A stretch of DNA of 30,101 nt from CAVXAE01 sp044225565 (GTDB lineage: Bacteria > Pseudomonadota > Gammaproteobacteria > Steroidobacterales > Steroidobacteraceae): positions 1 through 30,101 of the forward strand of contig JBGAIL010000039.1 of assembly GCA_044225565.1 (NCBI GenBank). The letters are read 5' to 3'. Positions within the stretch are counted from its first letter, which is position 1; each line of letters starts with the position of its first letter. The position numbers and the translations under genes are program-made. The notes beneath the pieces are model-generated. The model was not told the DNA's origin. It did not search any database and saw only the letters and a list, made by a program, of their open reading frames with translations. Below are positions 16,694-24,948 of the stretch, piece by piece.

Positions 16694-19075
16694 ATGCGAT
16701 CGCCGCGACTCGAGCTCGATGCGCTGACCCTGTTCGCCGAGGCGCTGGATCAGAACGAAGCGGAGCGGGACGACTGGCTCGCCGCGCGGTGTGGCTCGGA
16801 CACAGAGCTGCTCGCGCGCGTGCGGGAACTGCTGGTGGCAGATGCCGCGAGCTCCCCCACGCTGGACAGGGGTCCGGTGGCTTCCGAAAGCGACCTCCTG
16901 CCACCTACGCAGGTAGGCATCTACCGCCTCGCGGAGCTGATCGGCGCGGGCGGCATGGGCTCGGTATACCGCGCGCAGCGCAACGACGGGCTCTTCGAGC
17001 AGGCGGTGGCGATCAAGTTCATCCGTCCGCTGCACGGCCTCGCAGAACCGCTTGTGGATGCGGAGCGCAAGCTACTCGCGCGCATGGAACACCCAGGCAT
17101 CGCACGCATCCTGGACGGTGGCCTCACGCCGAATGGGCTGCACTTCCTGGTAATGGAGTTCGTAAGCGGCCAAGCGCTCGACCAGTACGTCCAGGAGCGC
17201 GCGCTCACCATCCGGCAGCGCGTGATGCTGTTGCGAGAGGTTTGCGCGGCGGTGGCGCACGCGCACCAAAATCTCGTGGTTCACTGCGATATCAAGCCGG
17301 CAAACATCCTGGTGACCCAGGAAGGGCGGCCCAAGCTCATCGACTTCGGGGTGGCGCGCATCCAGGATGCCATCGACTCCCGGCCCCAGGGTTTCACACG
17401 CGCGTACACCAGCCCGCAGCGACTCGCCGGCGAGCAAGCCGTCGTGAGCGACGACGTGTATTCCCTCGGTGTCGTACTGCACGAACTCATCACAGGTTCG
17501 CTGCCGGAGACGCCCTCGTCCGCTCGACCACTGCGGGGTGAGCTTGCGGCAATCGTGCGCAAGGCCATGGCCTTCGACGTCGCGAATCGGTACGCAAGCG
17601 TCGCAGCTTTCGACGAGGATTTGCTGCGATGGCTGGAGTGCAAGCCCGTCGAGGCCGTCGGCCATGACTGGCGTTACCGCGCGCGGAAACTGGTGCAGAG
17701 GCGACCATGGCGAGTCGCAGCTGCTGCTCTCGCAACGGCAGGTCTGCTGGCCGGGCTTGCCGTGATCACCACACTGTATTCGCGCGCAGATACCGCACGC
17801 AAAGAAGCGGAACGGCGCTTCAGCGAGGTGCGGTCGCTCGCCAACTACATGCTGTTCGACCTGGACAAACGGCTGGAGACGACGCCCGGAACGACGCAGG
17901 CACGGCGTGAGATGGTCGGCCGCAGCCAGCAATATCTCGATGCGCTCGGGGAAACTGCGGGCGACAACCCCAGTCTGCAACGCGAAGTGGCGGTAGGGCT
18001 CGCACGGCTGGCCGAAGTGCAAGGCGTGCCGGGTAAAGCGCACGTCGGTGACCCGGCAGCGGCCAAGGGTAATCTCGAGCGTGCGGAACGGATCCTCGTG
18101 AAACTCACCACGCAGCACCCGCATCACGCCGACTGGCTACGGGATCTTGGGCGCGTGCGCTATCTGCTGGCGCTGGTATATGGCGGAGCAAACGCCGACC
18201 TCGATCGGCAGCTCCAGAAGGCGGAAGAAGCGGAGAAGAATCTGGTGGCGGCGATCGACGCAACCCCGCAGTGGAAGCCCGCGCTGCGCGAAATTGGTGA
18301 GGCACACGTGCTGCTCACCAGCGCACGGCTCACGCAGGCGGACGTTTACCGCAACCGCGAACAGCACGAACGCGCGGCAAAGATCCAGCAGCAGGAGGAG
18401 AAGCGGCTGCTCGCGCTGCCGGAATCGTTGCGGACGCCGGTGGAATTCGACTATCACAGCGGGCGGCCGGCAGTGCTGCTGGGCGACTCGCTCTATTATC
18501 TGGGCCGCTATGACGAAGCGCTCGCCGCCTATCGGCGTGGTGTGCAGCGGTTCGAGCGTGGGCTCGCGACGTCTCCGCGGCATCGCCGCCTCCTCGAAGC
18601 GCTCGTCATCGCGTACTGGTCCATTTCAGGCACGCTGGGCGACACGGGTCATCCGAGGGATGCGCTGCCGCCCGCGGACCGCGCGGCACAGATCGCCGAC
18701 CGGCTCCTCGAGCTGGATCCGGACAACCTCGAGGCGTCGCGTCTGCGCATGACGGCGCAAGGCCAGCGCGCCATCGTGCTGGCCAATCTCGGCCGTTACG
18801 ACGAAGCGATCCGCCTGCTGGAACAGAACACGGTGGAAAAGATCGAGCGTGCCCGCCTTGCTCCGGAAGACGCCGAGCGCGCACGCGACATCGCCGTGCC
18901 TCTACGCAACATCGCTGCCATTTATCGCGACAAGGGCGACGTCGCCGGTTCCTGTCGCGTGCTCCGCCAGGCCGTCGATACCTGGACCCGGCTCGACCGC
19001 CGCTGGGGCCTCAGCGAGTACGACCGCAAGAACGAGCTCGGCGTCGTCCAGTCCCAGCTCGCTCGCTGCCCATAG
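16694..19075 (+). CDS. Hanks-type Ser/Thr protein kinase with TM helix and C-terminal TPR-like region
   Basis: A 793-residue protein; the ATG at 16694 has GAAGGA upstream. Residues 10-55 form the short helical region (LFAEALDQNEAERDDWLAAR) typical of kinases paired with ECF sigma genes. The kinase domain spans about 77-315: GAGGMGSVY (84-92), VAIK with Lys108, catalytic loop HCDIKPANIL (197-206), IDFGVA (216-221). The usual HRD arginine is Cys198, so this is a non-RD kinase. One membrane helix lies near 341-362. The remaining 430 residues are helical, with TPR-like repeats (for example LGDSLYYLGRYDEALAAYRRG and AIVLANLGRYDEAIRLLEQ), and would be periplasmic. It converges on an ECF sigma gene 65 bp away, which is its probable substrate. 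Confidence 0.93.
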   Translation: MRSPRLELDALTLFAEALDQNEAERDDWLAARCGSDTELLARVRELLVADAASSPTLDRGPVASESDLLPPTQVGIYRLAELIGAGGMGSVYRAQRNDGLFEQAVAIKFIRPLHGLAEPLVDAERKLLARMEHPGIARILDGGLTPNGLHFLVMEFVSGQALDQYVQERALTIRQRVMLLREVCAAVAHAHQNLVVHCDIKPANILVTQEGRPKLIDFGVARIQDAIDSRPQGFTRAYTSPQRLAGEQAVVSDDVYSLGVVLHELITGSLPETPSSARPLRGELAAIVRKAMAFDVANRYASVAAFDEDLLRWLECKPVEAVGHDWRYRARKLVQRRPWRVAAAALATAGLLAGLAVITTLYSRADTARKEAERRFSEVRSLANYMLFDLDKRLETTPGTTQARREMVGRSQQYLDALGETAGDNPSLQREVAVGLARLAEVQGVPGKAHVGDPAAAKGNLERAERILVKLTTQHPHHADWLRDLGRVRYLLALVYGGANADLDRQLQKAEEAEKNLVAAIDATPQWKPALREIGEAHVLLTSARLTQADVYRNREQHERAAKIQQQEEKRLLALPESLRTPVEFDYHSGRPAVLLGDSLYYLGRYDEALAAYRRGVQRFERGLATSPRHRRLLEALVIAYWSISGTLGDTGHPRDALPPADRAAQIADRLLELDPDNLEASRLRMTAQGQRAIVLANLGRYDEAIRLLEQNTVEKIERARLAPEDAERARDIAVPLRNIAAIYRDKGDVAGSCRVLRQAVDTWTRLDRRWGLSEYDRKNELGVVQSQLARCP

Positions 19076-19079
19076 CCCC

Positions 19080-19131
19080 GGTGCCGGAGCATGCATGATT
19101 GGCATTGGTGCCGGACACCCGCTTCCGGCAC
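19080..19131. repeat. Hairpin with duplicated left arm between convergent kinase and sigma genes
   Basis: GTGCCGGA (19108-19115) pairs perfectly with TCCGGCAC (19124-19131) around an eight-base loop. The left arm, extended to GGTGCCGGA, occurs twice (19080-19088 and 19107-19115), so two alternative hairpins share one right arm. There is no T-run on either side. It may serve as a weak bidirectional transcript end for the convergent genes. Confidence 0.45.
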
Positions 19132-19140
19132 TAACCAGGA

Positions 19141-19728
19141 TCAATTGGCAGGGGCGGAAGTGGCGCCGGTGAGGGCGTGCTGCAACCATGCGCGCGCGGC
19201 GCGCCACTGGCGTTTCACCGTGGCTGGGGAGGTGCCGTCGATTTCTGCGATTTCTTCGACGGTGAGGCCACCGAAGTAGCGCATCTCCACCAGGCGCGCG
19301 TGCTCCTTGGAGACTTCCGCCAGCTTCTCCAGCGCGTCGTGCAACGCTTCGACGTCGACGTCCGAATCCGACTCCTCGGCGATCTGCGACATCAGCGTGA
19401 CTTTCGGCGCATCACGCTTCGCGGAGCGCTCGTGACGCACATGATCGATCAACACCTGTCGCATCACGTGCGCGGCGTAAGAAAGGAAGTGCGCGCGATC
19501 CCGCGCGGAGATCTCGTCCTGCGCGAAAAGCTTCAACGCCGCACCGTTCACCAGCTCCGTCGGCGCCACCATGTAGCGCGCGCGATCGCCCGCAAGGATG
19601 CGACGCGCAAGCGCGCGCAATTCCTGGTACGTCGCGGTGATCAATCGATCCCGAGCTTGTGAATTGCCGGCGCCAGCGGATTTCAGCAGCTCCGTCACGG
19701 CCAGTGGGGGGCGCTCGCCCTGTGTCAT
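19141..19728 (-). CDS. ECF sigma factor of the kinase-associated (TIGR02999/ECF43-like) class
   Basis: A 195-residue sigma factor starting at the ATG at 19728. Region 2 is VTELLKSAGAGNSQARDRLITATYQELRALARRIL, continuing into YMVAPTELVNGAALKLF. The -PTELV- form with Thr57, in place of the acidic DAED-like stretch of ordinary ECF factors, is characteristic of this class. Region 4 is LVEMRYFGGLTVEEIAEIDGTSPATVKRQWRAARAWLQ. No anti-sigma gene is adjacent. In this class activation is thought to need phosphorylation by a neighbouring Ser/Thr kinase, as described for Vibrio EcfP/PknT. Here the candidate kinase is the convergent gene. Its target genes are not visible in the window. Confidence 0.92.
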   Translation of the reverse strand: MTQGERPPLAVTELLKSAGAGNSQARDRLITATYQELRALARRILAGDRARYMVAPTELVNGAALKLFAQDEISARDRAHFLSYAAHVMRQVLIDHVRHERSAKRDAPKVTLMSQIAEESDSDVDVEALHDALEKLAEVSKEHARLVEMRYFGGLTVEEIAEIDGTSPATVKRQWRAARAWLQHALTGATSAPAN

Positions 19729-19745
19729 CTTCTTTATTCTTTCGA

Positions 19746-19759
19746 CGCCTCGGGAGGCG
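19746..19759. repeat. Short palindrome upstream of the kinase-associated sigma gene
   Basis: CGCCTC-GG-GAGGCG forms a perfect six-base inverted repeat 17 bases before the sigma ATG on the minus strand. It could be an operator or a leader hairpin near the ribosome binding site. Short GC palindromes are common in such DNA, so the meaning is uncertain. Confidence 0.3.
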
Positions 19760-19897
19760 GCGATACTTTGACATGGGAGCGCGGCGAGGTCACGGCTCCC
19801 CGCGCAGGAAGCGGACCCTGCCACGCTGATCGACACGACATAACCCTCAACGATCCCGCCGAGGCGGCAGAGGTGCCAGCGCCCGCGCCCAGCGTGC

Positions 19898-20554
19898 CTA
19901 CTTCTCCACGTCGAACTGGAACGCGGGGTCTTCCTCCTCGAGATCCGGCACCGAATCCCGCGGCCGATCCGGATCGCGCATCTCCTCGGCATAGCTGTGA
20001 GGCCCCGGCAGCTTGCCGAGGGCGCAACCGACGAAGATGAGCGCGAACACGCACCGCTTGCCGAGGCGCACGTAAGGCAGCCCGCCCGAGATGCCGGCGC
20101 GCTTCTCCTCGGGCTCCCACTCGAACGAGGGCCGGTCCTTCCGGCATTTCGGCAGCAGCGACCCGGGCCGCTTGCGCGCCTCGCAGCTCTTGTCCTGCTT
20201 CGCCATCATGTCGGCGGCCTTGGATCTGGCCGCGTGTCCGGCTTCCGCGTACCAGTCGACGGGCGGCGCCTCCGCCGGAACGGAGATCGCCGCGTCGCCC
20301 GCCGGTTCTTCCGCGCGCGATTCTGCCACCTGCTGCGCACGAGTGGCCTCACGCACCGGCTTCTCCTCCTCCGGCTCATCCTCCCGCGGCCGGGGCTCCA
20401 GCCAGAAAAGCAGAAGAGGCTCCTGCACGGGAACCTTCGCGGCCTGCCGGCTCGTGCGACTGTTGGACAAAAGCATCAGCAACGCCACGTGAGCGCAGAT
20501 GACGAAGCACCACACCATGCCGCGGCCCGCGAGAATCCGATGGTTCCGAACCAT
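19898..20554 (-). CDS. TonB-like single-pass membrane protein of unknown function
   Basis: A 218-residue protein with a short basic N-terminus and a membrane helix at about residues 12-30 (GMVWCFVICAHVALLMLLS). A long charged linker rich in Glu and Pro follows (EPRPREDEPEEEKPVREATR). This N-terminal design resembles TonB energy transducers, but no TonB C-terminal domain is apparent. The C-terminal third holds four cysteines in all (one each in DKSCE, PKCRK, KRCVF, VGCAL), a moderately hydrophobic stretch RCVFALIFVGCALGKLPG, and an acidic tail. I have a weak recollection of similar hypothetical proteins in Xanthomonads. Its start is divergent from the acylase gene across 149 bp. Function unknown. 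Confidence 0.75.
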   Translation of the reverse strand: MVRNHRILAGRGMVWCFVICAHVALLMLLSNSRTSRQAAKVPVQEPLLLFWLEPRPREDEPEEEKPVREATRAQQVAESRAEEPAGDAAISVPAEAPPVDWYAEAGHAARSKAADMMAKQDKSCEARKRPGSLLPKCRKDRPSFEWEPEEKRAGISGGLPYVRLGKRCVFALIFVGCALGKLPGPHSYAEEMRDPDRPRDSVPDLEEEDPAFQFDVEK

Positions 20555-20641
20555 GTGCGCCCCGTATCGGTATCGACCGGTTCCGACAGCGCTCGCACGA
20601 AGGTGTTCCGGAAGCGTTGCCTGCCGGTCTGCCAGCCAGCA

Positions 20642-20661
20642 CGGCCCGGCCCGGCCCGGCC
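20642..20661. repeat. Four tandem CGGCC units
   Basis: Four perfect copies of CGGCC lie in the divergent interval between the TonB-like gene and the acylase gene, about 40 bases before the acylase start. It is a possible slippage-prone spacer; no known operator is recognised. Confidence 0.6.
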
Positions 20662-20703
20662 ACGCAGTTGCGCTCCCGGCGCCGCCTGGCGGAAAGTAGC
20701 GCG

Positions 20704-22875
20704 ATGAGCCCTGCCAACACTTTCCGCTGGATGCTGCTCACCCTCGCCGCCAGCACGAGCATCCATGCTTACGGCGCCCCCGCCACTTGTACCGCGCCCA
20801 CCGGGGCCGTCTCCATCATCCGAGACGACTGGGGCATCGCGCACGTGAGCGGCCGCAGCGATGCAGACGCCGTGTTCGGCATGATCTACGCGCAGGCCGA
20901 AGACGATTTCCCCCGCATCGAGAGGAACTACCTCGTCAGCCTCGGCCGCCTCGCCGAAGCCGAGGGCGCGAGTGCGCTCTGGCAGGACCTGCGCCAGCGG
21001 CTGTTCATCGACCCCATGAAGCTCCAGGCGGACTATGCGAAAAGCCCGGAATGGCTGAGAAAGCTGATGAGCGCATGGGCCAGCGGCCTCAACTGCTACC
21101 TGGCGCGGCATCCGGAGACGAAACCGCGCGTGCTGACCCGCTTCGAGCCCTGGATGCCGTTGAGTTTCAGCGAGGGCAGCATCGGCGGAGACATCGAGCA
21201 CGTGGCGCTGCCGGAGCTGCAGGCACTCTACGATGACCGCAAGCCTGCGCCACCCGTCGCGACGGCGACGCGTTACCGCCCCCTGCAAGGCTCGAACGGC
21301 TTCGCCATCGCGCCCAGCCACACGCGCGATGGGCACGCATTGCTGCTCATCAACCCGCACACCAGCTTCTTCTTCCGCTCCGAGCAGCACGTGACGAGCG
21401 ACGAAGGTCTGAACGTCTACGGCGCCGCGACCTGGGGCCAGTTCTTCATCTACCAGGGCTTCAACGAGAAGGCCGGCTGGATGCACACCTCCAGCGGCAT
21501 CGACAACGTCGACGAGTTCGCCGAGCGCATCGATACCGACGCGAGCGGTCGGCGCACCTACCGCTATGGCAACGAGCGACGCCCCCTCACCACGAAGAGC
21601 ATCACCCTTCGCTATCGAACGCCTGCCGGCACGCAGGCCACGCGCACCTTCAGCACTTACTCCACCCACCACGGCCCCATCGTGCGCGAGGCCGACGGAA
21701 AGTGGATCGCCGTCGCCCTCATGAACACGCCAGTCGCGGCGCTCGAGCAATCCTTCCTGCGCACCAAGGCGACCGACTACGAGAGCTTCATCGCCGTGGC
21801 GCAACGCAAGGCCAATTCCTCGAACAACACGATATTCGCCGACTCCAGGGGCGAGATCGCCTATCTGCACCCGCAGTTCGCGCCCATTCGCGACGATCGC
21901 TTCGACTATCGCGATCCGGTGGACGGCAGCGACCCCGCCACGGACTGGAAAGGCCTGCACACCCTCGAAAGCCTGCCGCAGGCCGTGCGCCCGGCGAACG
22001 GCTGGGTGATGAACACCAACAATGCCCCGTGGACCGCGGCAGGCGCGGACAGCCCGAAAGCCGGGAGCTTCCCGCGATACATGGATCAATGGGGCGAAGA
22101 CGCGCGCGGCCCGCACGCCGAGCTCGTATTGAACGCGAGGCGCGATTTCACTCCGCAGACGCTCATCGCCGCCGCGTTCGATCCCTACCTGCCCGCCTTC
22201 GCCAGATTCATTCCGCTGCTGGGCGCAGCCTACGACCGGCTGCCCGGCAGCGACCCTTGGAAGGCGAAGCTCGCCGGCCCGATGCGCCTGTTGAAGGGGT
22301 GGGACTGCCGCTGGGCGCTGGATTCCCGCCCCACCTCGCTCGCCGTGTTCTTCGCCGATGCCCTGATGGAAGTCTCCGCGAAGCCTGCCGACGCGCTGCA
22401 CGTGCCTGCATGGGACTACATGGCGGACCGCACCAGCGACGCGCAGAAGCTCACTGCGCTGGGCCAGGCCGTGGACCGGCTCGTGCAGGATTTCGGCAGC
22501 TGGCAGGTGCCCTGGGGCGAGATCAACCGTTATCAGCGCAACGACGGCTCGATCACCCAGACGTTCGACGATGCGAAGCCGAGCCTTCCCGTGGCGTTCA
22601 CGTCCGGCGAGTGGGGCTCGCTCGCAGCGTTCGAGGCGAGGCGCTATCCGGGCACGAAGCGCTACTACGGCACCTCGGGAAACAGCTTCGTCGCCGTGGC
22701 CGAGTTCGGCCCGGAGCTGCGCGCATGGGCAGTCACCGCCGGAGGCGAGAGCGGCGATCCGAAGTCACGGCACTTCGCCGACCAGGCGCAGCGCTACGCG
22801 GACGGGAAGCTGCGGCCAGTGTATTTTTATCGAGACGACGTCGAGCGGCACGCGCAGCGACGCTACGCGCCCTGA
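20704..22875 (+). CDS. Penicillin acylase-family Ntn hydrolase, secreted
   Basis: A 723-residue precursor starting at the ATG at 20704, after GGCGGAAAG. Signal peptide to about residue 24 (LLTLAASTSIHAYGA). The alpha-subunit region opens with VSIIRDDWGIAHVSG, then FGMIYAQAEDDFPRIE. Autocleavage is expected between Gly196 and Ser197 in LQGSNGFAIAPSHT; Ser197 becomes the N-terminal nucleophile of the beta subunit. Further family marks are LLINPH, TYSTHHGPIV and WVMNTNNAPW. The family removes acyl chains from penicillins, acyl-homoserine lactones, cyclic lipopeptides or siderophore precursors (PvdQ); the substrate here is unknown. It converges with a serine hydrolase gene, 36 bp between stops. 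About 150 bp upstream are shared with the divergent TonB-like gene. Confidence 0.93.
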   Translation: MSPANTFRWMLLTLAASTSIHAYGAPATCTAPTGAVSIIRDDWGIAHVSGRSDADAVFGMIYAQAEDDFPRIERNYLVSLGRLAEAEGASALWQDLRQRLFIDPMKLQADYAKSPEWLRKLMSAWASGLNCYLARHPETKPRVLTRFEPWMPLSFSEGSIGGDIEHVALPELQALYDDRKPAPPVATATRYRPLQGSNGFAIAPSHTRDGHALLLINPHTSFFFRSEQHVTSDEGLNVYGAATWGQFFIYQGFNEKAGWMHTSSGIDNVDEFAERIDTDASGRRTYRYGNERRPLTTKSITLRYRTPAGTQATRTFSTYSTHHGPIVREADGKWIAVALMNTPVAALEQSFLRTKATDYESFIAVAQRKANSSNNTIFADSRGEIAYLHPQFAPIRDDRFDYRDPVDGSDPATDWKGLHTLESLPQAVRPANGWVMNTNNAPWTAAGADSPKAGSFPRYMDQWGEDARGPHAELVLNARRDFTPQTLIAAAFDPYLPAFARFIPLLGAAYDRLPGSDPWKAKLAGPMRLLKGWDCRWALDSRPTSLAVFFADALMEVSAKPADALHVPAWDYMADRTSDAQKLTALGQAVDRLVQDFGSWQVPWGEINRYQRNDGSITQTFDDAKPSLPVAFTSGEWGSLAAFEARRYPGTKRYYGTSGNSFVAVAEFGPELRAWAVTAGGESGDPKSRHFADQAQRYADGKLRPVYFYRDDVERHAQRRYAP

Positions 22876-22911
22876 CGGAGGGCGCGCCGGCGAGCGCCAT
22901 CCGGCGGTGCG

Positions 22912-24231
22912 CTACCGGCCCTTCTCCTCGATCGCTCCATAGACGATCGAGGCGACCTGCTCCTCGATCGCCCCGGTGGCGGGCACGCCGAAGTGCTGCG
23001 TCATCGTCACCACCACCAGGTCTTCCACCGGGTCGATCCAGAACCCCGTGGCAGCCGCGCCTCCCCAGAACGCCGTTCCCTTCGAGCCGATGCGACCGAA
23101 TGCGGCAGGATCGCGCACCACTCCGAACCCGAGGCCGAAGGACATGCCGCCGTCCATCGAGATGCCGCTGCCGGTCAGGTGATCGCTCAACATGTAGCTC
23201 ACCGTACGCGGGCCCAGCACGCGCGCGCCGTCGAGCTCACCGCCGTTCAGGATCATCTGCGCGAAACGCCAGTAGTCCTCGGCGCTGGACACCAGTCCGT
23301 AGCTGCCGCCCTTGCGCGGATGCTCCGCCGTGTAGCTGTTCACGAGGTCCGGCCGCGTGATGGCAGCGATCGCGTCGGGGCTGCCGTGCTTCGCATCCAG
23401 CGGAGTCAGCTTGCCATCCTTCATCCAGTACACGGTCGCGAGCCGCCCGGCCTTGTCGCGCCCGAGCGAGAAAGCCGTGTCCCGCATGCCGAGCGGCTTG
23501 AAGATGCGCTGCTCGAGGAACTCGTCGAAGGGCTGGCCGGAGAGGACTTCGACGATGCGCGCGTCGATGTCCGGCCCGACGCTGTACTCCCAGCGCGTGC
23601 CGGGCTCGTAGCGCAGCGGCAGCTTCGCCAGCCGCGTCATCATGCCCGCCAGCGTCACGTCCAGTCCGAAATAGCCCGCCTTGACGTACTGCTCGTCGAA
23701 CGCATCGCCCGCGATACCGTGCGTGAACCCCGCGGTGTGGCGCAGCGAGTCGAGGATGGTCGGGGCGCGCTTCGGCGCCACCACGTCGTCGAACTTCGCA
23801 TCCGCGGCGCGCAGCACCTTGAGGCCCTTGAACTCGGGAATGTAGTCGGAGAGCGGCTGCGTCAGCTGGAACCGCCCTTCTTCGTACAAGGTCATCAGCG
23901 CGGCCGCGGTCATCGGCTTCGTCATCGAATAGATGCGGAAGAGCGAGTCCGCTTTCAGCTTCCTGCCCTGCTGCGCGTCCGCATCCCCGAACGCGGACAG
24001 ATGCGCCACCCTGCCGTGGCGGGCCACCAGCACGACGATGCCGGCGAGCTCGCCCTTCCGCACCTTCTCGGCGAACAGCGTATCGATGCGGGCGAGCTTC
24101 CCGCTGGAGAGACCCACTTCCTCGGGTCGTGCCCGGGGCACTTCCGCAATCGAGGCCGTTGCGGCAACGAGGACGAGGAATGAAAGTGTGAAACGGCGCA
24201 GCATGCCGGAAAACGTTGAGCCGCGAGACAT
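22912..24231 (-). CDS. Secreted serine hydrolase, beta-lactamase class C fold
   Basis: A 439-residue protein. The start at 24231 is preferred because AAGGA lies six bases upstream; an internal ATG at 24204 would also keep the signal peptide (LRRFTLSFLVLVAATASIAE). The nucleophile motif is SMTK (Ser102-Lys105) in FRIYSMTKPMTAAALM. The second motif Tyr is Tyr216 in WEYSVGPD, where the usual Asn is Val. The third region is WGGAAATGFWIDP. This is an EstB/class C beta-lactamase-like esterase or peptidase of the periplasm. It is the last gene of a minus-strand run and follows the SPOR gene after 18 bp. It shares only fold-level motifs with the serine hydrolase at 3965-5398. Confidence 0.88.
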   Translation of the reverse strand: MSRGSTFSGMLRRFTLSFLVLVAATASIAEVPRARPEEVGLSSGKLARIDTLFAEKVRKGELAGIVVLVARHGRVAHLSAFGDADAQQGRKLKADSLFRIYSMTKPMTAAALMTLYEEGRFQLTQPLSDYIPEFKGLKVLRAADAKFDDVVAPKRAPTILDSLRHTAGFTHGIAGDAFDEQYVKAGYFGLDVTLAGMMTRLAKLPLRYEPGTRWEYSVGPDIDARIVEVLSGQPFDEFLEQRIFKPLGMRDTAFSLGRDKAGRLATVYWMKDGKLTPLDAKHGSPDAIAAITRPDLVNSYTAEHPRKGGSYGLVSSAEDYWRFAQMILNGGELDGARVLGPRTVSYMLSDHLTGSGISMDGGMSFGLGFGVVRDPAAFGRIGSKGTAFWGGAAATGFWIDPVEDLVVVTMTQHFGVPATGAIEEQVASIVYGAIEEKGR

Positions 24232-24249
24232 GGCGGTCCTTTCGGTCGG

Positions 24250-24948
24250 TCAGTTGGGCGCTGAAGAGACAGTGTCCGACGCCGGTGCGGGGCAGGACGC
24301 GACCTGCACGGGCGCAGCGTCGCCGTCCGATGGCAGCAGGCCGTCGGTCGAAGGCGGAGCCTGGCCGCCACGCAGATCGAGGTCCAGCCAGTACAGGCTG
24401 TTCTTCACCTTGCGCTCGCCGATCTGCGGCTCGAGGCCAAGACGTTCCAGGGCCCGCGCGCGCCGCTCGGCGCGCACACGCTCGCTGAAGATGCCGACGG
24501 AGATGCGCCGCCCTTCGGATGAGATGGGCATGATGCGCGCATCGCTCAGCTGGGCCTGCATGAGCGAGCGCATGATGCGGGCTTCCTCGAGATCGCTCTT
24601 GAGATTGCCGATGTAGACCCAGTAGCCATCCATACGCTCACCCTCTTCAGTGCGCTCGCGCGGTTCGTATCCGCGCGAGCGCAGTTGCGTCTGCGCACCT
24701 TCGGCGAGCTCCTGCGATTCGAAAGGGCCGACGGATACGCAATGGATCGCGCTCACCGCTGCACGTGCAGCAGCTTCCACGCCGCCCGCGACCGTGGCGG
24801 CTTTCGCATCCGCTTCCGCAGCCAGCATCAGCGGGCGCACGCCTTTGGCTTCAGGCGATGACGCCGCGCGGACGGGAGTGTCTATCCACGTTCCCCAGGC
24901 GAAGAACGCGATGTTCGCGAACAGCAGAATGAAGAGCGCTACCCGCAC
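24250..24948 (-). CDS. SPOR-domain membrane protein
   Basis: A 232-residue protein with a GTG start directly after the stop of the cytochrome gene (TGA then GTG), so probably translated by coupling. Residues 2-20 form an N-terminal membrane anchor (RVALFILLFANIAFFAWG). A SPOR-like domain follows: IHCVSVGPFESQELAEGAQTQ, then GYWVYIG (about residues 68-115). A second related half is seen in ISVGIFSERVRAERRARALE, then NSLYWLDLDL (about 150-192). SPOR domains bind peptidoglycan strands lacking stem peptides at division sites. Genes of this kind commonly sit after birA-coaX in Xanthomonad-like genomes. The C-terminal tail is Pro/Ser/Ala-rich and disordered. Confidence 0.85.
   Translation of the reverse strand: MRVALFILLFANIAFFAWGTWIDTPVRAASSPEAKGVRPLMLAAEADAKAATVAGGVEAAARAAVSAIHCVSVGPFESQELAEGAQTQLRSRGYEPRERTEEGERMDGYWVYIGNLKSDLEEARIMRSLMQAQLSDARIMPISSEGRRISVGIFSERVRAERRARALERLGLEPQIGERKVKNSLYWLDLDLRGGQAPPSTDGLLPSDGDAAPVQVASCPAPASDTVSSAPN

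Noticed and set aside
20476..22401. A 641-codon open frame opposite the penicillin acylase gene
   Set aside because: It is an antisense shadow of a well-supported Ntn hydrolase with signal peptide and catalytic Ser; its composition is typical of reverse-frame translation.
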